Shown here piece by piece: positions 12,511-22,328 of a stretch of DNA of 64,000 nucleotides (within the stretch, counting starts at the first letter, position 1; each line of letters starts with the position of its first letter). The DNA lies in assembly GCA_023634235.1 (NCBI GenBank), contig JAMKCF010000008.1, positions 4,593,001 through 4,657,000 on the forward strand, read 5' to 3'. The notes below the pieces were generated by a model that was not told the origin of the DNA, ran no database searches, and saw only the letters and a program-made list of their open reading frames with translations. The stretch comes from Pisaster brevispinus. Its lineage: Eukaryota > Echinodermata > Asteroidea > Forcipulatida > Asteriidae. Made by a program: the position numbers and the translations under genes.

Positions 12511-13079
12511 CTTCTTAAGAAACTAAGCAACAAAACATTGAAATAATTAATGACTGATTCAAAAGACAGTGTATCATGTGTCCCTACTTTGATTATATTT
12601 TTTTATTCATGGTATTATGCTTATTTGTCTTGCCTTTTATCGCAGTGAGTTAATAAGATTGAATAATTGATCATCAGTATTTGTTTGGAAAGGCTGTCAT
12701 GTTACTTATATTGGATAAAGGACCGAGAAGGTATTAGAGCTTTCAGGTTTAAATTGGTAAACTTAATATATATATTCAAGGTAGTCTGGGTATACCAAGG
12801 GCTTATCCAATCCTCGGCCTGGGCACCGGCTCCGGGCTTCGTTTCATGGTGGAAACATTCTGCAAAAAAAGTGTGCACTGTTCCAAAATTGATGACAGAG
12901 CCCAAGACGGAGCTGGGGCCCACGCAGAGGTTTCAAAAAGGACACAGTCTACTAGCAAACTGAAAGCAAGGATATAGGCCCTGCTACATTTAAAACCTAA
13001 CAATAACATGTGTGGGTTTTTTGGCTGGTGAACTAATTCGGCCCAGCAACAAAGTTTCGGAACTTTGGAAATTGTCAGT

Positions 13080-13276
13080 GATTTCATATAGAACTGCTTT
13101 AAAAAGTAGTTAAGCACAACCAAATTAAGCCTATCAGAAAACGGTTACCAGCAAAAGTATACCATTTCACATGTACCGTATCTGACTGATGTCCTGCTCT
13201 CTTTTTTTACTTAGCAGAAAATGTTTAAGCAATAAGGCTATTATCTGCCGAAGAAGCTCTATGAAATTTAGCCTAG
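13080..13276. repeat. Palindromic MITE-like element, family A
   Basis: Left end 'tttcatatagaactgctt' and right end 'gaagctctatgaaattt' are inverted copies. The 'catgtaccgtatctgactg' core is shared with other members. Confidence 0.65.
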
Positions 13277-14623
13277 ATCATGAAGTATGCCCCACTTCCA
13301 CTGTTAGCCACGCCTACTTCACACACATTTTGGCTCCAAGTCCAACGATAGTTTTTCTTTTGGGATTCATGTCTGGACACAATAAATTGTGGACTTGCCT
13401 TTCACATGTAATGTTTTGCAGGGTCTCAAAGGACCTCCCATAGTCAGCATGTTCTGTCCTATTAGTAAATACCTTTCAATGAAGAAAGTGTTTGCATGCC
13501 AACGTTGGGGTCGCAGTAGCGTAAACTGTGCGCTTACAGATGCGCACGCGTGTGTAATAATTCATTACCACGATAACATCTATATGTGATATTATTTCAC
13601 CTCGTAAAGTACTCTATAACTTTCCTCTCCCTTGCAATTTTTATTTTGTGTAATGTTCAAATTACACGCACTTTGCTCCAATCCGCTAATTTCCTAAATC
13701 TCTTTTGTCTAATGAGTTTCTTGTCATAAATTGTATCTGCGAAGCAGTATTGGCTAAAGATGTTTCCACCAAGCAGTCAGAGAAAACTTAGTGGTGGGAC
13801 GTAAAATAGGGTGTTTTCTGAGTTCACTTGGTAGGCCTACGGACAAGTTAAACTTTGGAAATAATGCTTTGTTTTCATTTGAATGGATTGTGGTGGAAGG
13901 GAGAGGGGCAGGGAACAAAGCATTTTGCATTTTGGGGAAAGGTTCACAAACTGTACTTTTTCTAAACAAGATTTTAAAACACCGTAACTCGTTCGTGAGA
14001 AAGGCGAACGGCGTGGGATGGTCAAATGAAATCTTTACCGGAGTTACTTTCAAATTTTCAAAGTCGGATTTGCCATCTTTTTCAGTATGTTTATCGCCAC
14101 AAAAAAGAGAGCAAAATCAAGGTACAATGAATATCATGAGTCATGTAGGAATTAAAGGTGTCATTTAAAATGTGTGATGGGAGACTTTGGAACGCTAGAT
14201 AGCAGCAGACTTACCAGGTAATTTTCCACTGTTTACGTAGCTCTGAGCATGCGCACATTACTGAGAACAATGGATTTACCTGGCAAGTCTGCTGCCCCTT
14301 AGAGCGTCCCAAAAGTCCCCCATTGTTTCAACCAATTGGTCGGTTCGAGAGTGCACCTTCGGAATATGGAATTATTGATATGCAATGTGGTAACTGTAGG
14401 TGATAATTATACGCTGTACTAATTTCAATGTAGGGTTATCAATCGAGGTTATCAAAAACAAACACGGTATTAAGTATTTTTGAATTGATCTCTCGAGTTC
14501 TTTTTAAAAGATGTCATTGTGTGTTTGTTTGTTTGTTTGTTTGTTGGTAACAGTAACCCCCTTCCCCGGGGGTGGGTGAGGGTTGGGTGGGGATGGGGGT
14601 GCGGCGTGGGCTTCAGCAGCTCT

Positions 14624-16194
14624 CTATGACTGGTCTGGAGCTCGTACGACGAACGTAACCTTATCGGTGTTGAGTAGAACCTGCCCGGATGCATCCCTCA
14701 CGGAGCATTCTTCACTTCCTAAGAGTCGTAATATGGTATCTTGGTACTCCGGCGGGCTGTTCTTGGTGAAGCCAACCGTGTGCGTCAAGAAGTCCAGCAG
14801 CATGTTCCCTTCTTTAGACAGCTCGTTGAGCGGACTCGCAAAGCACGGCGTGATGTTTAACGAGCATTTTAAATCAACAGTCTCACTGACTGGAATACGT
14901 TGGTTCTTTAGTGTTTTCTTAATGTCACAGGCATCGATGCAAACACTATCGTGACTACTACCGTCAAATTTTCCGTGATACTGCCAGAGTTTTCCAATGC
15001 CTCCATCCTCTGTAAAGAGTTTTTTAAAAGTATTTTGGATAACAGAATTAGTTGATGCAAACTGCTTATACCAACCCAAAGGACCTATGGTATAAATGCA
15101 AAAAACAAAATGTTAATGGCCTGACGTTTCGACCCAAGCAGAAGGCTAAAAGTATTTAAAACATAACCAAGCCTTCGGCTCTGTGACTCTATTCAACAGT
15201 TGAGCTCACAGTGTAAAAGCAGGGAATTTACCTACGTAAAATTCTTCACAGGGAAATGTTAAGAAAAGTTTTCGAAATGCGACATACCTGACATTATTGT
15301 GATAATCAGAACGCCACCAACGTCCAGTTTGTCGTAAAGATACCTAATTGACTTTTCTTTGTCTTCCAAGTAATGACATGAGCTGATACAGCTGATGAAA
15401 TGGAACTTTTCCTTCTCCGTGGACTAGCTGTCTTGAAACACCTCCAGAGTCTTTTGTCTCCACTCGAAGTCGATTCCTTGTAGCTTCTCGGACTCTCTGG
15501 CGGCCAGTGTCTTGTACCGTCCCATCATCAGGGGATCCGGCTCGAGAATGACGGCGTGGATGGGAAGTTTCTCACGCTGGCGGAGTTTGATCAAGATTTT
15601 GCTGTCGATGTCGCCTGAATGTGGTGCACGAGAAAGTTGCAAAGTGTTGTTCATTTCATATCTTCCCGTTACTTCTAGAAGTTTGGTAATAATAGTTGGG
15701 TTTTTTTTATCTCAGACTCCAGTTGTTACCATGGAGATTGCATCGTTCGAGTTTTATAAACGTTTGATGGAGAAAGGGGGCACATCTCCAAGCACAGCTG
15801 TTGTTTTCAATAGCTCTCTGATTTATGTTGTAATTTTGATGTACAAAATGGGCAAGCTTTCTCTTTACCCAAGTGACCACAGACACGCCATTGGACGTTC
15901 AAGGCCACTCTTTTATAATGTAAAGAAACATTAGTCTGAGACTTTAAACGAGGGTAGGGGCCTACGTAAACGGACGATCTGGAACTTACCGTCTCCAGCA
16001 CCCATACTGAGCACCCTCAGCACGCCGCTGACAGTCGGGGTAGAGTTGCCCTCAGTGCTCAGTACCGGTAATTTATTTTCAACGAAGTCGTACATCACAG
16101 TGAGTCTGTTACACGCCCGATCAAATGCGCCCAGCGTAGCCATATAATAATCGCTATCAGATAGGTAATTTTTGGTTGATTCGGCTGCAGACAT
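14624..16194 (-). CDS. Histamine N-methyltransferase-like protein, interrupted by one in-frame TAG
   Basis: HNMT-type enzymes transfer a methyl group from S-adenosylmethionine to a small amine in the cytosol. Exons on the minus strand: 16194-15990, 15614-15288, 15084-14624, with good GT/AG borders and joining phases, giving 330 codons plus stop (human HNMT has 292 residues). The start ATG is followed by MSAAESTKNYLSDSDYY. The SAM-binding motif I is VLRVLSMGAGDG at about 58-69. Exon 2 contains the second strand with the acidic residue (AVILEPDPLMMGRY) and FHFISCISSCHYLED, the HNMT-like post-motif segment. Exon 3 holds GNMLLDFLTHTVGF and a final VLLNTDKVTFVVRA, both diagnostic of HNMT ends. A TAG at 15426-15424 breaks exon 2 at codon 132, between FQDS and STEKEKFHF, while the frame continues intact for ~200 codons. 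This may be an allele-specific nonsense change, a young pseudogene or a base error. Substrate cannot be told; marine invertebrates have many HNMT-like paralogs. Confidence 0.85.
15424..15426 (-). other. Premature TAG codon in HNMT-like exon 2
   Basis: Read on the minus strand the codons are gac agc tag tcc acg. The conserved methyltransferase frame resumes directly after the stop and has no other stop up to the natural one. No splice pair around it could remove it, since the nearest GT-AG pair would leave an intron of about 15 bases. Confidence 0.9.
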
Positions 16195-17463
16195 TGTGTA
16201 AACTTAGTAAACGTTTGTACCATGCAAAAAGTAGTAAGACAGCGTTTGCAAAATGGATGACGTTGGAATGTACTGGAAAATATTATGTATGAAATGAGGG
16301 CGAGTGTGTTTAATACCTGGTGCACATTGCACTATGATCGAACCAACGTCTGGGCCTGGGGGTCACTGTCGACAGTGACTGTTGCACCTCCCAAGCATTA
16401 TTTTGTGTCCGGTAAAGAAGTCTTTTTTCCGGTTTACAACAAAGCAGAAATGTAGAATGCACACAGTTGTTTTTAAAACGCTCGATCAATATTGTTCTGC
16501 TTTACATAAAAGAGAAGTGCCATTTTTCGGCCACCATAGTAAAAATGCTTTTCAGAAGCCGGAGAAGCGAAAATAAAAAAGTTGAATCTGCTTTTCTACT
16601 TTTCGGATAACACAAAAGCAGATGACCACTTTTCGTCCGCCAATAGGAAAAGTAAAATTTGCCTATGTTGTAGCTGAAAAGCACAAAAGTGGGGAAAATG
16701 CATTTTCATCAAACGTTTAATCCGGTTTAATGTCGAAAAATTCATTAAAAAACAATGTCAAATCTGATTATTTGCTGTTCCGACAGCAGAAAAGCAGATG
16801 GCCTCGCCCACATATTAACCTTAGTAAAACCATGGAGGAAGGAAATGGTAAAACTGTGGCCGGTAAAACCATGCACGCTCTACACATACACGTCGCTATG
16901 CATGATATTATAGTGTGTGAATATCGATAATAGGGAGACTTGCGAAAGTCGAGTTTATAATGATCAGACGCGATAACCCAATACTAGTCCTACGACGTGA
17001 AGCACTCGCGGTACGTGTAGCATAGACCATGTAACTTATACGACATACCATGTTTACAAAAGAGACACAGAGCCTTGACTGGCAGGCACGAGTACACACA
17101 CAGTTCAACAGTAGAAGAAAACATTAACTGATATTGTCTGGGGTTTTTTTAATCAATTTTTGATGCGAAGAAAGGGCCATCTCTCAAAATTTCTTCAGCT
17201 GTTACTTTCTATAACATTTTAATTTATGTGGAAATTATGACACAAAATGTGAAATATCCCGTTAAGACCAGCGTAGTATCCTACCTGCCAGAAAGTCTCT
17301 GGAACGTACAAGGTCACTTATTTTGTAAATAGTCTATGCTCATCCCCTCCAGCACCCCGTTATTATTTTAGTCGTGTTCTCATTTTCAGTGCATATACGT
17401 CCATATGGACACTCCCTATAGGCAGTATGAATACATTTCCCACGTGACTCAGGAAAGTGTAAA

Positions 17464-18120
17464 AGAATATACAGGATTGGTAGAGCTGACAAAATAGTCG
17501 CAGACAGTGTTCATGGTTTTTTTTTGTGATCAACCATATATGAAATAACCACCCTGTGAAAATTTGGGCTTAATCTGTTGTAAAAATAGTGAAAAACCAT
17601 GGGGAGTTTTCAGCGTGTAAACACATTGTCCTTAATTTTGGTTGTAACAACCGAAACCGGCCGTTGCGTTTCTTGTTTGTTTGTTTGTTTATTTGATTGT
17701 TTGTTTATTATTTTATTTGTTTATTTGATTGTTTGTTTGTTCTTTTATTTGTTTGTTTGTTTGTTTGTTTGTTTATTTGATTGTTTGTTTGTTCTTTTAT
17801 TTGTTTGTTTGTTTGTTTGTTTGTTTATTTGATTGTTTGTTCTTTTATTTGCTTGTTTGCTTATTTGATTGTTTGTTTGTTCTTTTATTTGTTTGTTTGT
17901 TGGGTTTTTGTTTGTTTGTTTATTTGATTGTTTTGTTGCTTGGTTGTTGTTGTTGGGTTTTTTTTTTGGGGGGGGCCAGATAGGCCTACAATTTTCTTGA
18001 ACATGACTTCATTTCAGAGAAAAACATTTCACAGAAAATGGTTCTCGTGTAAACTTCACAATCAGTAAGCTTTCAGGTAAACATTATAAACAATGATGAT
18101 TTTTATCCTTTATAATGTTT
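17464..18120 (+). repeat. Interspersed MITE-like element expanded by a TTTG/TTTA microsatellite
   Basis: The flanks match a ~370 bp element at 48.17-48.54 kb: shared blocks include 'acaggattggtagagctgac', 'cgcagacagtgttcatg', 'acattgtccttaa' and 'cttcacaatcagtaagct'. In this copy about 300 bp of (TTTG)n with interspersed TTTATTTGATTG units occupies the position where the other copy has a short 'tttgttta'. The repeat gives spurious frames rich in VCLF. Confidence 0.75.
17664..17965 (+). repeat. (TTTG)n / (TTTA)n microsatellite
   Basis: Dominated by tttg units with a higher-order pattern in which tttatttgattg blocks recur every 40-70 bp, ending in a T run and a G run. Confidence 0.9.
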
Positions 18121-18735
18121 GATCGGTGTCCTACATATAACATATAATCCCCGATGTAAATTTAACATAGATTGAAACGGGGAAACTAATTGTTTCGTGA
18201 AATGAGGACATGAAATTGTCAATTGTTTACACCAATTTATTTGGTGGACGTGTGTTCAAAAAGTGTTAATTGGTTTAATTAAATTATCGAATTTCAAACA
18301 TTTAAACGATAAAGACAAACTAAAGTATTATTAGAAGACGAAAAAAGAGAAAGTCGACGTATTCAATAACAGCATCAGCCATGAAGGCATTTTAATGAAT
18401 ATTTTGAGTTAACAAATTTACTGACTTCATTTGAAAACCGATGAAGGAAAAATGTTCTTGTCTTTTTCACACCTTGAATTTTTTTTAGAGGCATTGCACG
18501 TTGAGGTGTCAAAGTATAATATTCAGTTTTTAGTTTGCAGTTTACACCATGTGTTATTTTGTTGTGACAGTAGCTTAAGCTTTGTTCTTGAGAACTTGAA
18601 TATTATTCTAGCTGCCGCGGAGTTCTGAATTTGGGAGACTACTTAGTTCTGAAAAGAACTGTCCTGCTTATTAACTACTACCTGGGTGGGAGGTAGGAAA
18701 TCGGCCGGAACTAACGTATCCTTGGCTTAGGGACT

Positions 18736-18814
18736 TCTCGACTTTACTGCCGCAGAGTGAGTTCTTAATCGGTCACAACGTTTCGACTAGCCCGCACTAG
18801 TCATCGTCAGGAGA
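18736..18814 (-). ncRNA. Hammerhead-ribozyme-like motif in a repeat fragment
   Basis: Read on the minus strand: ctc then CTGACGA (fits the CUGANGA core), a perfect 6-bp stem II (gactag/ctagtc with loop of six), then GAAAC. A candidate GTC cleavage triplet lies 38 bases on, followed by gaga that can pair with the tctc preceding the core (stem I, 4 bp). Stem III would be only two pairs (A-U, C-G) with a long loop, which is weak. Hammerheads of this kind are known in Penelope-like retroelements. No reverse transcriptase was seen nearby, so this is probably a solo terminal fragment. Self-cleavage is not shown. Confidence 0.45.
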
Positions 18815-19899
18815 CTGAAGAGTGTTTGAGACGCTATGGTCCCTTTTAAATTTTATAGGGATTAATAAAGAGGTTTCTTGTAAATTTGTTTGCACGTTTT
18901 CAAACGGAATTGTAAATATTCATTTTATGGCACTATGACGATACGTAATTATATAGCACATGTACTGGAAAATAAGAACATGACTAAACTGAAGCTATTA
19001 TATTAGACTTTTTGGGGACATTTTCTCCCCATAGTTCTATCATAGAGAAAGGATGGTTCTATATACGCAGCATTTGAAAATAATGAACTATAAAAAAATT
19101 CCAGCGTGAGGCAAAAATTCCTCACGGGCGCTGACGAGAGAAACAAACAATAATTTTACTGTGGCCGAACGAAGCACGGCCACAGCGCCGTGATCGCAAT
19201 ATCCGTGCATGTGTTATGGGATGGCACTGCACGCAATAAACACAAGCACGGTTCAGAATGAATGGCCTGGGATTGGGTAGTAGCGCCCGGTGCATATAAT
19301 TTAGCATACAACATACAGAGTGCATTGTGTATTCGTGTGTATAATAGCTCGCTCTGTACGGGGCAGTAGACAGTGGCGTCTGATGTTCAGCATACAAGAT
19401 TGCTATGTTCATTGCATCCGAGAACACAGCCTGCCTTGTGAGGAATAACAGCAAAGGCTCGATGATTATCTGTAGATTATTGTAACAGTCCTAGTCCTCT
19501 TCAAGAAGTGTAACTTAACATCTCTCCTCGGACAAGAGTTGGCTGGTAATACACCACTGCAATTGCCGAACGTGCACTTTGAACTGATGACCAGAACGTG
19601 CCGAGACAAAAGCAGTGCACACTTCTACAGACATTCACCTTCATATTGATCGCCACTGTTAATGTACGATGTACATCTGCGTACGTGCTAATAGATTGTG
19701 CACGGAGAGAGCATAGTAGTAGTACAAACAGCTGGTCGCTTCGACCATCGCTTTTGACTAGTGCGGTGTTACTCATATCGTTACAACCAGGCTCTTCCAG
19801 TGAAGCGAATTGACATAAGACTTTTAAGTGAACCTGTCCCAAACAAAACGTTACACCAAAAAGACATTTGAATCCAGACAAGTTCCAAGTCGGTCGACC

Positions 19900-21666
19900 A
19901 TGGAGAGCAACAGTGAAACGTCCCAAGAACCACCCCCTCCTGTGCCACCCAGAAGGCGTGGACCCGTCGAGGCACTGACGCTTGAAACAGAAAAACTACT
20001 CTGGGAAAGAAACGTTCTAAATCTGTCTGACTCCTTGGGACTCAGCAGAGCTGTGTACTTTTACTTCTTGAAAGCATTCGGGGTGTACTCCAGGAACGCA
20101 ACCCGAGACCTCCGGACGGAGCAGTTCTGGTTGGGAGAGGACGACATTGGGAAGTACGTCGGGTTTATCGACAATGCAAATTCCGTCAACCGACCACGAG
20201 AGCTTACTCGGAGCGTTCAACACTACGAAGATCCGACCAACGCCTACAGCGTGTACAAAATCATGTCCACGTACATGACATTTATCCCTGCTAAGGGAGA
20301 GTTTTTCCGAAGGCCCATCTACCCGACGACGAACTACCAGAAAAACATCCAGTTCTCCAACAGCCCCATTGGGATCAACACGCTGAGTCACTACCTGACG
20401 GACATGATAAAAGACGCCGGGCTCCAGGAGTATTTCACCCCTCAGTCAATCAAGAGTTACGTGTTCGCGATTCTGTTCCGAGCCGGGATTGACGAGGAGC
20501 TCACCAGGGAGAGGACGCGCTCGTGGATTCTCCCCAACAGAATCGCGGACCGACCCCAGAATCAGTCCGCTGACCGTAGCGCCTCAAGGACGCAGATGCA
20601 ACGGTATCAGATACTGGCCATCTCGAAGTTATTAGATCCGCCGTCTCTCGCGTCCTCATCGCCGTCACTTCACAATAACCCCTTTGGCAATCAGTCCGGT
20701 TCTGATGACGACGTTACTATTGTCGTTCAACCAGAAATGACTCCCTCTACCAGTCAGTATTCACAGAAAAAAGCCAGATCCACACGCCTCCGGCAGCAGC
20801 CAAACTTAATGGAGTACGGGGATTTTTCAGGAGAATCGTCTTACTCCGATTCTGAGGAATTTGACACCAAACGGGCCCGGCTTGACGCCATGAACAACGC
20901 ACCGGGCTTCTCGACAGTTCCAGTAAATATTACGAAATCACAAGTTGTCATTAAAGAGGAGAGGGAGCCAGCTGAAAGTGATTGTTTGCTTGACGGCGGC
21001 CATCCTGAATTCATTGCCGTGTCTGGTCCCGTGCTCGTCGACAATACACCCGTGCCAACCGCGCAGGTATCTCGACAACCCACCGTTAGAAAGGAGTTAC
21101 GGATTGTCTTGGACCGAGCGTCGTTTGTCAAAAATGAACAACAGACAAACAATATAACGTCGTCTAACCAAGCAACGACCAGCTCAAACGCACCCGAAAA
21201 GAACTTCCAGAAAAACGCAGGGGTTAAAAACCAGATGCAGTGCCTGACCAACAGTGAAATGAAGGAGGCATCAAGTCGGCCTCCGAAAGATGGAACGAGC
21301 TCCGTGAGTATGGCCTTCAAGTTTGCGTACGAGATCGACCACAACGGGGAAGTTGCAGCAAGCAGAGAGGTTCGCGCTATGCACGCCACCAGCAACGAGG
21401 AGAGCCCGACGAGCGCAGTCAAGAGGCGTCTCCTACCGATGAACGTTGTAGATTCCAGCGGGCAGGATGCTGCCGAGAGGCAGGTGGAGTTGCCCAACTT
21501 CGTGCTCAAACTCTCGGACTTTTTCCCGTCAATCAGTCGACAGCCTGTCGACATTAAGGATGTGGTGATCAGAGGAACTCGTGGGCAGGGCATCGATCGA
21601 CTTAATGTGGAGTTGATTGTGGCAGAGCAGAGTGACACAATTCCCGAATATTCAGTTATTGATTGA
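19900..21666 (+). CDS. Single-exon protein with degenerate DUF3504/Crypton recombinase-like domain
   Basis: 588 residues in one uninterrupted exon. The start is the first ATG of the frame and has a strong context (gaccATGG); the frame extends 24 codons upstream without an ATG. Residues ~30-215 resemble the DUF3504 domain of KIAA1958, QRICH1 and ZMYM proteins, derived from Crypton tyrosine recombinases: LWERNVL (34-40), AVYFYFLKAFG (51-61), YEDPTNAYSVY (109-119), PIGINTL (156-162), DAGL (172-175) and FRAGIDEEL (193-201). Active-site positions are altered: the LRGxxEHR region reads VYSRNATR, the NHSxR box reads PQSIK, and GHR is absent. It should therefore be catalytically dead. The rest is mostly disordered: basic clusters KKARSTRLR (290-298) and TKRAR (323-327), a SUMO-interaction-like DDDVTIVV (269-276), sumoylation-consensus IKEE (351-354) and VKNE (410-413), and an ordered-looking C-terminus (FVLKLSDFFPSI, DVVIRGTRG). 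A nuclear DNA- or chromatin-associated role is inferred. The family call rests on motif memory, without a search. Confidence 0.7.
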   Translation: MESNSETSQEPPPPVPPRRRGPVEALTLETEKLLWERNVLNLSDSLGLSRAVYFYFLKAFGVYSRNATRDLRTEQFWLGEDDIGKYVGFIDNANSVNRPRELTRSVQHYEDPTNAYSVYKIMSTYMTFIPAKGEFFRRPIYPTTNYQKNIQFSNSPIGINTLSHYLTDMIKDAGLQEYFTPQSIKSYVFAILFRAGIDEELTRERTRSWILPNRIADRPQNQSADRSASRTQMQRYQILAISKLLDPPSLASSSPSLHNNPFGNQSGSDDDVTIVVQPEMTPSTSQYSQKKARSTRLRQQPNLMEYGDFSGESSYSDSEEFDTKRARLDAMNNAPGFSTVPVNITKSQVVIKEEREPAESDCLLDGGHPEFIAVSGPVLVDNTPVPTAQVSRQPTVRKELRIVLDRASFVKNEQQTNNITSSNQATTSSNAPEKNFQKNAGVKNQMQCLTNSEMKEASSRPPKDGTSSVSMAFKFAYEIDHNGEVAASREVRAMHATSNEESPTSAVKRRLLPMNVVDSSGQDAAERQVELPNFVLKLSDFFPSISRQPVDIKDVVIRGTRGQGIDRLNVELIVAEQSDTIPEYSVID

Positions 21667-22014
21667 CCTTGTAGATTGATCTCTGCTCGCCTTATTTACT
21701 GAGTTATCCATCTTTTGTCTTATTCTCCGTATAATTAAGGTTTTGTTCAATAGCCCATATGCATGTCCCAATCCCCAGTGCTCATGATCGGTGCGCAAAG
21801 GATTCTGGGTAAAATCTGAGTCCAAGCATCACCGGCAACCATCACGGTGCGCCGATATTGAAGCAATGCGGTACATAAAACCTGGCATTATTGTTACATG
21901 TAAACTACAGCATGGCGTCCAATCCTTATTGGCAGCTTGATTTATTTTAAATCTGTACAGTTTCCCAAGACGCACTGCGGTGTCTTCTTAAGATGGTGCT
22001 TGTGCATATGGTCT

Positions 22015-22057
22015 ATTGTTATTATGGTGACTATTTAATAGTCACCATAATAACAAT
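22015..22057. repeat. Perfect 43-bp hairpin palindrome
   Basis: Two 21-base arms (left arm attgttattatggtgactat plus t) are exact complements around a single central base. It lies ~350 bp past the stop of the single-exon gene, possibly within its 3' UTR, where it could fold as an RNA hairpin or extrude as a DNA cruciform. Confidence 0.9.
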
Positions 22058-22149
22058 ATAATATAATTATGTATGTGTTTATGGGCCATCTTCAGTATTT
22101 AAATGCGATTTGAACTATGAACTATGAATTTGCGTTTACGAATTTACGA

Positions 22150-22328
22150 ATGTTTTTATAATGAAAGGCTAAATCTGGGTTGCTATCTATTGCATGACTG
22201 AAAAAATGTGAAATAATGACTTAAATGTAACTTCTTCGGGGTTTTTTCATAATGAAAGGCTAAATCTGGGTTGCTATCTATTGAATGACTGAACAAATGT
22301 AAAATAATAACTTAAATGTAACTAATTT
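22150..22328 (+). repeat. Tandem duplication, two ~90 bp units
   Basis: Both units contain 'ataatgaaaggctaaatctg', 'ggttgctatctattg' and 'acttaaatgtaact'. They differ at a handful of positions (gcatgactgaaaaa versus gaatgactgaacaa), so the duplication is fairly recent. Confidence 0.85.

Larger units (their letters stand above)
11261..14623. other. Intergenic region between SPIRE and the HNMT-like gene
   Basis: No gene was recognised. It holds decayed palindromic elements, an inverted-repeat region and a short (GTTT)n run near 14520. Open frames of 60-125 codons here show no domain, splice context or conserved motif and look like chance or repeat-derived frames. The 3' UTR of the minus-strand methyltransferase gene probably occupies the right end. 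Confidence 0.5.
16195..19899. other. Intergenic region between the HNMT-like and DUF3504-like genes
   Basis: The two genes are divergent. No further gene was recognised. Contents are an 18-bp perfect palindrome (16362-16379, gtcactgtcgacagtgac), an interspersed element with a microsatellite expansion (17.5-18.1 kb), a hammerhead-like repeat fragment (18.7-18.8 kb), and a more GC-rich stretch from about 19.1 kb that probably contains the promoter and 5' UTR of the downstream single-exon gene. Confidence 0.5.

Noticed and set aside
12667..13123. Overlapping ~100-codon frames on both strands containing AWAPAP
   Set aside because: No homology, sense and antisense equally open, next to decayed repeats.
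14520..14545. Possible telomere-like repeat
   Set aside because: Simple (GTTT)n microsatellite, not TTAGGG.
17599..17983. Membrane-like VCLFVCLF protein
   Set aside because: Translation of a TTTG microsatellite.
20841..21638. 265-codon open frame on the minus strand
   Set aside because: Fully antisense to the DUF3504-like gene, serine/leucine-rich shadow of its codon use; no motif or separate signals.
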